NCBI GenBank assembly: GCA_030770545.1
Contig: CM061104.1
Span: forward strand, 11,603,001-11,667,000
Length of the DNA: 64,000 nt
DNA from: Macropodus opercularis
Taxonomy: Eukaryota; Chordata; Actinopteri; Anabantiformes; Osphronemidae
Direction of reading: 5' to 3'
In this document: positions 37,001 to 47,500 of the stretch, in pieces
How positions within the stretch are numbered: the first letter of the stretch is position 1
How the letters are laid out: every line of letters begins with the position of its first letter
Notes under the pieces: model-generated
Seen by the model: the letters and a program-made list of their open reading frames with translations, nothing else
What the model was told of the DNA's origin: nothing
Database searches by the model: none
Position numbers and translations under genes: made by a program

Positions 37001-40000
37001 CAGTGTGGGGAGAATTCAGTTACGCTCCATCAAAGACTTCAAATACTTAGGTTTAGGATATTACATGAAACCTGTGATCCTTTAATTAAATTGATCCAAG
37101 TATGTCACTGTTCATCATTATCAAGATTAGTCCTGTTAAAGATATACGCCTTGTTTTTCTAAGCTCTGTGCCACGACGTCTCAAGGTTTTCCAGGTTTTT
37201 CCAGTCCAACCCAATCGCGTGGTCTCTCTGACTAAAGTGAATTCATCAGCTGTCCGGTTTGTTAAAAACACACATTCACACAGATGTGTCCTGTCATTTC
37301 AATAAAAGGGACTTGTGTTTCAGGCGGACTCATACTTTCGTGGAAGTGATGCTGAAACAGGGCTGAGAACATAATTCCAGGTCATAGATGGCTTAAGAAG
37401 TAATGAAACACTCGACTGGAGCACATCTCTGTCTTTCCTACTTCTCTGAGCTGCTCCCTCTGGAAAGCAGGAAGTCAAGGTGCTTTAACATATGGCACGA
37501 GAGGCGTGTGACTAAACAGGGAGATCTCAAAGAGGTAGCAGTGGTGAGAGAGAGAGAGAGAGAGAGAGAGGTATAGACAGCTAAAAAAAGCACAACATGA
37601 AATATTGGCATGACTTATTTGAAACAGTAATACGTTGCGACCATTCACATTACAACTTCTGCTGAAGCATAACTGTACGGTATAGCACGGAATCCTACAG
37701 TGTGTATACTATACAGCATGTGATGAAGTGTGGCCTGATGGGTGTAAAGCTAATTCATGCAACATTTCACAATGTGTTTTCCAACAAGCATCAAGCCTGC
37801 AGTGAAAGGTGCAGGGAACACGTCTCCATCTATAGGGATTCTTTAAATTCCTACAGATAACGCGGGCTTCACGTCCAGATTCCAGTGAAGCCGCGTGTTT
37901 GGTAAACAGCGCGGTGAGAGCTGAGAGAGTTCGGCTAAAAACATGGCTTGGAGTGAAGAATGTCAACAGTGAGCATTTCACGGCAGAGAATAAAGGCTGG
38001 CTTGTCTTTAATCTGCCCTCTGTGTGTCTGCCGCTCCCATATTACAGTCACAATTAAACACTGTTGTTAGTTTAGCTTGTGCTCTTCCTGTAAGTGCTAC
38101 AAATGGAAGGACGATCCAGGAAAAGCCTTATTATTTGTTCTTTCACCTCATCTCCATGTTTTGCTCAAGATAATTGTACTGTGAGCGTTGTCTTTAAACC
38201 ACTTGCACTTAGTGATGAAAGTTAACCTTATACAGAAACTGCTTTGTTTGGTGCTTCTGACACAGTGATGCAATGCTTCAAGGACCTATTTAACACAGAA
38301 CGACGTTCTACCAATGATGATGCATCTGCCTCCTCTTAAATGAGGCCTAACCTCTATGTACATTTTATTATCTGAAGTGAACATGTAAACGCTGCATATT
38401 AGTAATGAGCCCTTTATTTGGCTCCCATGCAGGCAGTGCTTCACCAGGCTGAGGTAGTAATAACTTACAGCAAAACCAGATGGAACTGGCACCTCTGCAA
38501 AGTGAACTCACACCCTTTTCTATTGATGGGGTGATAAAGGCATATGAGTTTTCTCCCGGGTAAAAAAAAAGAAATGCAGGCCTCCAAGGAGCTAAGTCCA
38601 GGTCTTGGAGTCCTGTGAGCCAGGTGTGAGGGGCCCAGAGAGGGGCCAGACCCCAGCCAGGAAGACCCAGAAAATACCCACATCACTGAGGGAGCACTAA
38701 CTGGCCACAGACACCTCCAGGGCTTTGAGAAGATGGAATAAAAAAAATGAGGGGAAAGAAAAACTCGAGATGGTGCAGATTGCTGAGAGAACTGCAGGAA
38801 CGACCATTTACAATGACGGCAATGTTCCAGACAGCTAAGCCTGCAAACCTGCTCTTGTGAAACACACGACGACTGGTGTGCACGTGTGGCTGCCTTTTGT
38901 TTTTTAACTACAACACATCCATAAGATTGATTTTTATTCATGAAAGAGAGGAAGATTGTTTTGTTGGGAGGTTTTTAATACACACCAGACAGATGGGTTC
39001 AAAGCTGCATTCCTTTTTTTTCACACCGGCCTCAACTTGAAAGACAACGGAGCAAAGCACCCACATTAGAAGTGATCAGTGCTTGATACGAAAGCAATTA
39101 CTGCTGCTAGCTTTTCTTCTCTTCATTCCCCTCGCTCTCTGTGCATGTGTGAACATTTCAGGCAACTAATTTATTCCTCTCTTGGGAATCCTTACGACAT
39201 ACCTCCTCCTGGAAGTCATGAACAATAAAGGAGCCAGTCCTATATACATTTTCTGACCTGTGCATCTGTGTTCCAGCATGGGCTCAGCTTGTGTGCTTCA
39301 ACACATGGCTCATGAGGGAGGGTGATCTACTACACACGTTTCCTCAGTTGGTCAGGAGAAATCAGGTCAGGGGTTAAAACAGGTTAAAGGGGCTTCTGGG
39401 TGGGTGCAAGTTTGGTTTAGTTTCTCACGGTGATGTAGAGATACATGAAGCGACAAATGAGCACATAAAAGGATAAAGAGACATCACACAGAGGCACTGA
39501 CACAGATGTTTTATAAGGACTGTATAGGTTGTAAAGGACAGCGTGATGAGGAGCGAAAAGATGTGGGAAGAGTCTCATCATTCACAGCACGATGACACTA
39601 ACAACTCTTACATGTGGTCGCATCGGAAGTTTCCAAAGCCCTTGTCATCCCGTTTAAGCGGAGCGATTTATGCGTGTGAGTCAGAGACCAGGCCAAGTTC
39701 AGATGAAACATCAAACTCTGATCAGAGCCTGTGGTGGGACAGTAGCCCATGCAGGGGTCATGTTAATGTTGCTAACCTGTCCAGGGGGTAACATCGGTAC
39801 CATAGAAAGGTCAGAGGTCGGAAAAGGAGGCCGATAATCTGAGTCTCATCTAGACGTGATGAAGTGAATAGAGAAGTGTGTGAAACATTTTGCTTCACAA
39901 ACACAGCATCCAGCTGCCATATTAACTGGGGTTAATTAGTAGAAGTGCAACAAAATGTGAGGAGGACACAAGGAAAAGGGTAAAACAAAGAGAGGCGGGT

Positions 40001-41577
40001 AAATTAGTTTTATGATCTGCGATATCCTGCCTGAACGTTTATTAGCCCTCTAAGCATGTGTGACCTGCCCCCTCACAGCAGGCTGTTAAGTGACCTTGCA
40101 GTGAGTGCTTTATTCTCCTTGTATCCCTGAACACGCTGCCCTGCCCCTCCCCAACATTAACATGTATGATCTTTCACCTTACCAACAAGGGACAGATAAA
40201 TTATCCAGCTGCTAAACTTGGCAGACATTTGGGTTTGTGTATATACGTCTTAGGTGTGTGAGTGTCACAAGGTCATCAAGCAGAATCATCAATTTACATG
40301 GTGTATGTAAACACATGTGGCTCTGGATAGGTTTATGGAAAGGGAAGTGTTACAGGATTGATGAATAACATCCTGCATTAGTCAGTGCTGTAAATTGAGG
40401 TGTGAGAAAGTGGAGAAGAAGGCAAAGTTTACTGGAGCGAAGCTGTGCTGGTAGTGGACGAACCTCTGAGGATGTAATTCTGGTAGTTCTGGTCGGCTTC
40501 AGCTCCCACTTTTATCAAACACGTCAGACCTTCTGCCACCACGAACTCGTGCACCAGGTCCTTGTCGTCCTGGAAAGAAGTGAGAGGGAGGGGGACGATT
40601 TCACAATAGAGTCAAGACTTCAAATAAACATATTCATTTGATGGCTTTCCAATACATTACTGCTGATTCGTTAAATGAATGTAAGACAGTCAAGTCGTAA
40701 ATCTTTAGCTACAGCTGCTACACACTAAATAGATGATTCAAGGACAGTTAGTTGTGGAATAAACAGCTACTCAGACTCCAGCTTGTGTAACTGGATTCCA
40801 TTCCATTCTACGTCTTGTCCTTAATGGCAAAAACACCTGCATCTCTCACACCTGTCGATGACTCTGTAATTTAAGGCCAAGCAGGAGGCCGTCTGCAGGA
40901 TTTAACATTTTCTGATCCAGTCTACTGTTCAGGTGGGACACAGAGGAAGGCAGCCATAAACACCATGGGGTGGTTAGGGAACCGTCACTCCCAGGAGGCA
41001 GTGTAAGTGCTTCCAGAACAGCTTCACCATGGATCTGTGACGGAGACTCCAGCCATGTGGCAAGAAGTTTAACATGCATGAACGTACTGAAGGAACAGGA
41101 TGAGTAACAGCTCTGAGGCTCTTACACGATCCCCACACCTCTAAGCCGTAACACCAGCACCAGGTGATGTGGGCAAATAATTACACGACTAAATGTGAGG
41201 CACCTTAGTACAAAGAGGAAGATTAGATCATGTCCGAATGCATTTTGACCAGATTATTATTCTCTATGACTCCAGCTGTCCGTTAACCCCGTCGCTGAGG
41301 TCAGCCCAGCCCAGACCTGGATGCTCCACCGCTGCCACGAAGGCAGACTCTCAGCTGTCTGAGAAAAACAATGCTGTGTCCAAGTGCGAGTGTGAACATC
41401 CTGCTGCTCTTTTTGGAAAATGCATGAGTCATGACACACACACGCATACAGTAACACGGTGTGATTCTCTGGACCTTGGGAGCTGCCGGTGTAGGAAAGC
41501 AGAGCATACCTGAAAGATTTGCTTGAGAGAAAAGAGGGCTCTCCGTAGCTCCCGTCCAGTGGAGTTGTAGAGCTTCT
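18672..41577 (-). CDS. fhod3: FHOD3-type formin, 5' end missing (24 exons)
   Basis: Diaphanous-related formin that assembles actin filaments and organises sarcomeres in heart and skeletal muscle. Exons: 41577-41510, 40569-40464, 31806-31712, 31194-31083, 30480-30386, 30136-29993, 29839-29598, 28527-28408, 27453-27391, 26914-26807, 26709-26575, 26343-26293, 25604-25414, 25288-23871, 23659-23501, 22835-22653, 22376-22257, 21430-21269, 21155-20965, 20880-20688, 19747-19724, 19407-19221, 19041-18880, 18754-18672. Phases agree throughout, giving 1470 codons including TGA. FHOD3 rather than FHOD1 is shown by TIRLFWNEVRPVDW, SKLEPIKVDTSKLEQLFESK, SEKERQNEEVNEKDNCSASS and RRSRANRKSLRRTLKNGLT. The first residue seen (KLYNSTGRELRRALFSLKQIF) is around residue 117 of human FHOD3, so the GTPase-binding N terminus lies beyond the right edge. 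Exons 27453-27391 and 26914-26807 are less conserved and less certain than the rest. Confidence 0.95.
19724..19747 (-). other. fhod3: FHOD3 24-nt microexon SEDDDDSE (candidate muscle CK2-site exon)
   Basis: A TGTAG acceptor and a GAG-GTAGG donor bound 24 bases encoding SEDDDDSE in phase 0. It sits between the exon ending GKMITD and the one starting SGKFGG. Mammalian FHOD3 has a muscle-specific eight-residue insert, T(D/E)5XE, at the FH2 C-terminal end, phosphorylated by CK2 and needed for myofibril targeting. This exon has the same length and pattern with Ser in place of the first Thr. Confidence 0.82.
19815..20115. repeat. Degenerate copy of a common teleost interspersed repeat
   Basis: The left part (AAAGGAATAG...GACATTTTAGGAAATGTGC) and the later GCTAAGCTAAGCTAATCAGCTG segment resemble a short non-coding repeat that I know from many teleost introns, which typically starts AAAGGAATAGTTCGACATTTTGGGAAATACGC. 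The expected inverted right end is not visible, so the copy is truncated or decayed. I do not know the family name with certainty. It lies in the FHOD3 intron next to the microexon. Confidence 0.5.
20688..23659 (-). other. fhod3: FHOD3 FH2 actin-assembly core exons
   Basis: Six exons encode the FH2 core: LDSKRSNAINIGLTVLPPPR, ILTMIPTEEEKQRIQEAQL, GSAEQFLLTLSSI, ILATLLTIGNFLNGSN (the GNxxN-type FH2 signature), ELSYLEKVPEVKDTVHKQSL, VDFDQLQDNLAQMERRCKAS and FALEYRTTRERVLQQKQKRANHRER. FH2 dimers nucleate and cap barbed ends. Length and motif order match human FHOD3 with no gap, and no in-frame stop or frameshift is present. Confidence 0.96.
24060..24240 (-). other. fhod3: FHOD3 FH1 proline-rich segment
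   Basis: Inside the 1.4-kb exon the minus strand encodes five to six runs of five to seven prolines (LIPPPPPPPC, ALPPPPPLFG, CPPPPPMLG, MMPPPPPF, MPPPSP). These are profilin-actin docking tracks that feed the adjacent FH2 dimer. The segment is followed by KKKKTIRLFWNEVRPVDW, the start of the FH2 linker and lasso. The rest of the exon upstream is a Glu/Ser-rich disordered region. Confidence 0.93.
25414..26709 (-). other. fhod3: FHOD3 charged coiled-coil linker exons
   Basis: Three exons (26709-26575, 26343-26293, 25604-25414) encode GLLTSSYRQHQESLAAERE, then a long Arg/Glu-rich helix (RLEREERLQRIEREERNRFN, REEARQAREERYKAVERLA). Heptad-like charge spacing suggests a single alpha helix or coiled coil. 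The last exon then becomes Ser/Thr/Pro rich and disordered. The match to human FHOD3 is strong up to LAAEE and weak after it. Confidence 0.9.
25825..25849. repeat. Short A/T-rich hairpin
   Basis: AAAGGTATAAT and ATTATACCTTT form 11-base perfect arms around a CTC loop. Imperfect pairing continues outward (GATAA with TTATC). It lies in a FHOD3 intron. It may be the core of a decayed palindromic element. Confidence 0.45.
28408..28527 (-). other. fhod3: FHOD3 acidic cassette exon (40 residues)
   Basis: The exon is 120 nt with good acceptor (GACCACAG) and donor (ACAG-GTATTT). It encodes a run of about 25 Glu/Asp residues followed by TDDESHSVTESSRQGAH. Entry and exit phases are both 2, so it can be skipped without changing frame. 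Its place, between the Arg/Ser-rich RRRSRRHS segment and the coiled-coil linker, is where mammalian FHOD3 has tissue-specific exons, but I cannot confirm one-to-one correspondence. Confidence 0.72.
31807..40463 (-). other. fhod3: FHOD3 intron of 8.7 kb, no further feature supported
   Basis: It lies between the exons ending ...YILR and starting ALGQIM. The only repeat recognised is the GA microsatellite. The longest open frame (202 codons, 36554-37162, plus strand) has no family resemblance and no splice context. No RNA gene or intact transposon was seen. Confidence 0.6.
37546..37570. repeat. (GA)n microsatellite
   Basis: An uninterrupted GA dinucleotide run of 25 bases within the large FHOD3 intron. 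Likely polymorphic in length. Confidence 0.9.
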
Positions 41578-44500
41578 CTGTGTAAGGAAGAACAGGAAAA
41601 CCGTCAGTGACAGAAACATGGGGTATGTTTTCTACAACAGATGAGAAGATGATGTTTACTGCAACACTTGTATTAGTGCATGACCTAAAAACTCTCCTTC
41701 ATGTGTCCCATGAAGAATAAGAGCAGTACCAATACCGAAAGAACTGCACGAACTAAGTGCACATCTGTGCAGCGTTAGCGAACAGAGGACGTTTCCTGCT
41801 GACAAAGTCATATCCTTAGCTTACCACAATATAAAGTCATGGTAAAAACTTTAGCCAATAGCCACCACAATGGCCAATAAACAGCTGACCCATTAATCAG
41901 CTATGGAAACTCCACCGGGTTCTAAGAAAGGGAGGATATTTCACATGACAGATGCCTGTGATGGTGGCGTGCTTTCCCTGCAAATGCTCTGACAACCCTT
42001 CCCCCTGCGTGACGTGTGCGCGTTCGGCCAGGGGGTGGCGGTGTGGAGCGTGCGCCCGGACGCTCACTCATCACTGCTGCCCGAACTCTCTGACTCAGCG
42101 AAACCTGCATCTGGCTGCTGCAGACACAGCAACATACAGTTCCCTCCAGCAGAACGCAGTGAGAACTGCCTCTCGCTGAAGCTCTCTCTGCCTGCTCGTC
42201 TTTTTATGCATCCACTGCCAGCAAATATCCGAGAGTGGATGCTTGAGTCTGTCCACTGCGGCTGCTGCAAACCGGCTGAAAGATGATTTATCACTGTTAG
42301 TGCATGAGTTTGACTTAAGACAAATCTGCAGCTGAGAGAAATAAACAAGCAGACGTACTGTTTGTACATTTAGCTGTTTTACTCCCGTCATGCTCCTACA
42401 CACATTAAACCAGTTGTGCCCATGAGCTCCTTGTCTTCGCAAACAGTTGCTAGTAATTTGATTCAACAGTGTGAGAAACACACTAATGAGTGCGTACACT
42501 TGGGATTCAGAGCATCGGGCTTCTATTCATTATTGTTGTTGGCCTTCTTGGCGGTAGAGTAAATCCCTTCAGCTGAGGGGCAGGAAGACAGACACAGGCT
42601 GTGTGCGTTGCCATGTCTGTGGGCACACAACATTTTAACGGACACATGAAACTTCACACGTCGTGATAACTGTTACTGCGAAAGGGAAAAAACGGGAGGA
42701 ACACATCAAGGAGTCAGGCCAGTAACTACTCTACCTCACAATAAAGTTCCTGGAGAGTTGCTTATCTTGATTCTAATTGATGACTCAGCTGCTATTTGGT
42801 CTATGTGAAGCGACGCTTGAAGTGTTTTGTTTATTCAGCCCAATTGATGGCTCTGAACCTGACGATTATTCGAGTGATATTCATTTTTTGGGGGGAGAGA
42901 AGTGTCAACAACGTTTACAAGGAACGGATGTCTGAAAGCCCAGGTATCAAGAGGGGAAGCTGTGCAGTGGTGCTGATTGTTGTCTTGAGACAAGCAACAG
43001 GAAGAAGCTGAGAATGGGTCTATTTGGTTTGGAAACTCCCAGTCTGAGTCTTTATTATTCATGTGATTATTCATTATCAACCACTGCTGATAAGCGATAT
43101 AAATGAAAGAAGGATTGATTTTAGTATAATTAATTTTAAAATAAAAACAGCCCACGCTTTATTCTGTTAGTGGTTTTGTAGATACATTTGATTGCGTGAT
43201 CTGTTCTTTTATTTCCGAACAATCAAGCTTTTGTTGCCTCGGCTCCAGGTCAAGGCAGGGCCACGTTTCTGTCTGTTTGACTCAGAGTTTAGATTAGGGA
43301 TCTCTAAACAGACAAGCTCTCTGATCAATGGAGCAGAAAGACAGCGACACATAAGGGTTACTCATCCCACCTTCACCATACATAGCAAACTTGACTTGTG
43401 GGTCCACTTCAAGCCCAGCCATAAATCTATTAAATCGCCATTTCCTTTCTCACCTGCACTTCCTCACTGACACTGAATGCTAATCAGTTAACAGACACAT
43501 TGCACCCAGCACTGCTAAGCAACCAGTAATGATTGAGCTCAGACCACAGTGCTGTGTGGTGCATCAGCACCTGGTCTGCACTGCGTTGAGGAAAACCCAG
43601 GAGCGTGTTTGTGTGTTTCAAACATCAATCGCATGCAGGGAAAATTCCTCCTTGCACATTTCCACTGCCGGTTGTGCTCTGCTACTTGCTCCCTTAGTTT
43701 GGCCTGCAATAAAGCTGTCGGGAAGTCATTTCTGCCCAATACTAAATGAAGCCCATCTGCAGGAACATACAGTTCTTTCCCCGTCCCTGTCCACAGTCCA
43801 CACACCAATAACCGAAGGACCATCTGTAATGAGAAATCGCTGAATGGGGATTAGTTCCACACCGTTTGGCACAGATATGCACCCAAAAGTGTGGGCCGTC
43901 TGCATTTCCCTATTTAGGAAAAGACTCAGGGAAAATGTTGGTGAACCCCAAGTCTCAAACTCATGTTCACCTGAAACCCTGCAAGCACCTGAAACGTCAC
44001 ACTCAATTGATCTCTGCATCCGTCACGGATGTGTTTTTGGGCCAAAGCAAACCTGGGACTAGAGGAACAAAGGAAGATATGATGGATAACACATAAAAAT
44101 AAAACACATCACAGCAGCCAAACAGCTTTCCACAGTCTGATCTCAAAACTACTTCTGTGAGCGTTTTGAATGTCAACAGAGACACCAAATCATGCTGTGA
44201 ATTACTCTTCATACCACAAAACATTCTGTCATTCTCACTTTCACCATAGGCCTTTATTGAAAAGTACATGACAATGGAATGACTCTGCGAAGCGAAAGAC
44301 TTTTTAAGCAGACATAAACGTTTTAATTACAACAGCAGTAGAGCTGCTTTTATCACTGCAACGCCATCGGTGGTCATGCTACTGCTGAGGAGACGACTTC
44401 TCACAGATAATCTGTCTTGCCCTGCTTTAGACAACCTCTGATTCTCTGCATCAGTGCCAACACATTCCAGTAATACTGTCCTGCATGAGTCACGGCTCAC

Positions 44501-47500
44501 TTGTTATTTATCTCAGCATGCCGAACTCAAAATAAATCACTCACTGCTGGACGGCTAACAACTGATCACAACTTTAAAAAGTCATTCCACAGCTATAAAA
44601 ACATCTGAAATGGTCAGTCGGATCACCTGCCTTTCTTTGGATAGCGTTCCCCGCTCAGGCTGTGTGCACCGGGCGGAACGCAGAAACCACATCCAAGTCA
44701 GAGCCAGGAAAGCAGAGCCCACAGCAGAAGCCCACACACCCACTGTAAAAACTGTGGACAATTAGAGGATGGATCCGGAGCATTGAGACAATAAAGTGTG
44801 TTTGAGACCATGGAACCGTTTTCTATCGTGAGACTGCTGTAAATAGACTGTATCTGTCTTACATGGTCTGATTTTATCTGTGGACGTGGGTGAATCCTTT
44901 GAAATGTGCTATTATCCCCAGTAATCAACTGGCAAAAGATGTTGCTTGTTCACAGGGAGTGTCTGTGATGGAAAGTTCTGGTGGCCGGTGCTCTGCCCAT
45001 GTCTGCATTTAGCAGAGTCCCAGAGCACAGGCTGGAGCCTGCTCCACTGAATGAAGGCCAGACTGTGTGAGAGGTGCCGACGGTCATACTGTGACCGTCT
45101 GGGAGCGCAGCGTCTCATGGGTGCCGGCGCTGCCACATCACTGCCTGCCATGAGCACACAGAGACCCATCTTTTCATTTGTGTCCCCTGGTATTTTCATG
45201 AGAAAGCCTCGAGTTTACAGTGTAACTGCCCTCTGCAGTCACGAAACAACGCAGCGCGGCGACAACAACAATGCTCCGCTTTCCTTTTTTCTCCCTTCTC
45301 CTTTCTCACTCTTTAAGGAAAACATTCTGTTCCAACATTTATGAAGAGAAAACACAAGTAATTAAGGTGGAAGACCTCCCAACATGTGCATCGCCTTGGA
45401 ACATGCTACCCTGTGGACTGGACTTGCTTCTACTCTCTTTATCCACTTCTCTGTGAACAAAAACATAAAGTAAATGATGGGTCAATAAAAGCAGATTACA
45501 GCGCTCAGGTGGAAATCATTAAGCAGGAATGCAGGTAGGAGGGAGATCACTTTCAGCGTGTTTGGATTCGACCCCCGATCAAAATAAGGCCATGTGTTTG
45601 GGCACATGCCTCACACACGTGTTCATATATACATATTCACACAAGCAGTTTACACAGCGCACAGAAGAATAAAGACATTAATTAATTTGTTCCTGCTGCC
45701 TGGAGTTTGCTCGAATGCTTTGGAAGACATATGGAGATGATGGTTTAGATTAGAGAAAGCTGAGTTAGCCCACACAGACTGAAGAAGCCTCTGTCATTGG
45801 GAGCAGGCCTCACATGAAGGCCTGGCTGGACCCACAGGGAGTCAGAGGCTCCGAGCAGACACACAGCTGAGGCAGGGGACTAGAACACAATCATCAGAAC
45901 ATCTAATAAAGCTGGGCTTAATGTGCTCATGAGAGAGGAGCTCGGAAACAGAGAGAGGCCACACAAACCGCTTTGACCTTTAATACGCATAACAGTTTCT
46001 TCAACAAAAGATCTGGCAACATTAGCAGTAAAATAAGTCTGGACTGTGTTCCTTCAACTGTGGTACTGACAGTGTTCGAAACCAACAAGAATTCATTGTG
46101 CTGATTTGATTTCAGTCACAAATGTTTGCACCGGGTCTTTCTCTTCACATCGTACACAGGAGCAGATGAGGAGACCAAGACTCTGCCTGCGACACTGTCC
46201 TGGCAGATGCATGTGATACCAAGCAACGCTACAGCCAAGTTCAATAACCACAAAACCTCGCGCACAGGGCTGAACGGCACTCGCTGTCCCTCAGTGGGAA
46301 CGGGGAAATGGGATTGTTGTGTTTATTGATGTGTTTAAATAAGACTTTCAAGCAACAGTCACGGTAATTCTTCCAGAAAGCCACAGTGTCCTTTCCACTT
46401 TGGCTTGTTGATGTCTCGTACGCACTTTCATTACAGTGATATTGAAAATGTGCTGGAGAGCACTTAAAGGGCATCAGAGGCTAATTGTCTCCTGGTGAGT
46501 TAGCCAGCCGTCGTGATGCCATGTGACTCTGTCCCAAGCGCCGGAGGAAAGCAATCGCGGAATCTGTAGAATTCCAGAGAGGAGAGAGACATGACAGCAA
46601 GGCCAATGTGAGGACAGACACACCTTTCATTAATGCTCGCCTGTTTAATGAGTCATTCCTTCGCTACCAGGTGGGGAGACCCTTGCTAAACCCTACTCCA
46701 TTAAATCCCTGCTCTCCTTTCATGTAGTCCCCAGCCTCCCATTCACCTCCTCAGCAGGGTTTCCCCACACTCGCCACCACTGACACAGAAAAGTAGCGAA
46801 GCGGAGAGAGGAGAGTAAAAGCACATACTCATTCAGCAGGCCAGACAAAAGCCTGACACAGATATGAACCAGGAGACCAACAATTGAGGAGTTGGGGGTA
46901 GCGACGAGGCCACTGTTAAAATATGTCGCCGTGTTTTAAAGTCAGGCCAACTCTTGCCAGAGGTGAAGCTGGTCTTTAGTATTAGTACTGAGGCCCTGAA
47001 GGTAACTGACCAACTACTAATGTCTGTCTACACTGTGAAGCTCAGACTTGGAGTTGGATGGAGGTTGGGTCATGGCCTGTTCCCCATGTGTTGCTTGGCA
47101 GCTGCTGCAGCCAAACAGCTTTTTGTACTGTAGTTGAAACCGGCCATATGAATGTAGATGCAGAACCAGATGCCGAAAAAGTGAGATTTCAAATCTCAGG
47201 CCATATATTCCATGAACGCACATACTCTATGCTGTTACTCTGGAAGGTTTCTAGCTCAAAAAGGAAGGTTCACAAAGCCAAACACTTCTCTCAATTTAGA
47301 CTTTATGAGCCTTAAAATCAAACATGTTTCAGCAAATAAATGGGAACGTTAAAAGTTGCATCTCTTTCTGAAGTAGAGTTGGAAAATGTTCTCAACATCT
47401 CCTGCCTTCACTCCGCTCTTCCTCACTCTCTCGCTCCTCTTGGCTGCCTCCTCGCCGTTGACTTTCGCGGTTCCTCCTATTCTTAACAACCCGACATGTG

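Larger units (their letters stand above)
29993..41577 (-). other. fhod3: FHOD3 N-terminal armadillo (FH3/DID) exons
   Basis: Six exons encode the helical repeat region that binds the C-terminal DAD in the autoinhibited formin. The sequence is near-identical to human FHOD3: DDKDLVHEFVVAEGLTC, LGQIMLYVDGMNG, FRLVVKTALKLLLVFVEY, EKDGVDTELLVYAMTLVNK and TLAGLPDQDSYYDMVDCLEE. Introns are uneven. The one between 40464 and 31806 is 8.7 kb, whereas the later ones are mostly a few hundred bases. Confidence 0.94.

Noticed and set aside
36554..37162. Plus-strand open frame of 202 codons
   Set aside because: Composition is intron-like, there is no recognisable domain and no neighbouring exon that would extend it.
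41301..41507. Minus-strand segment GHSIVFLRQLRVCLRG, superficially like FHOD3 KHSIILRTQLSVRVHA
   Set aside because: It lies downstream, in transcript order, of the exon that should follow it, and it lacks matching splice sites, so the likeness is chance.
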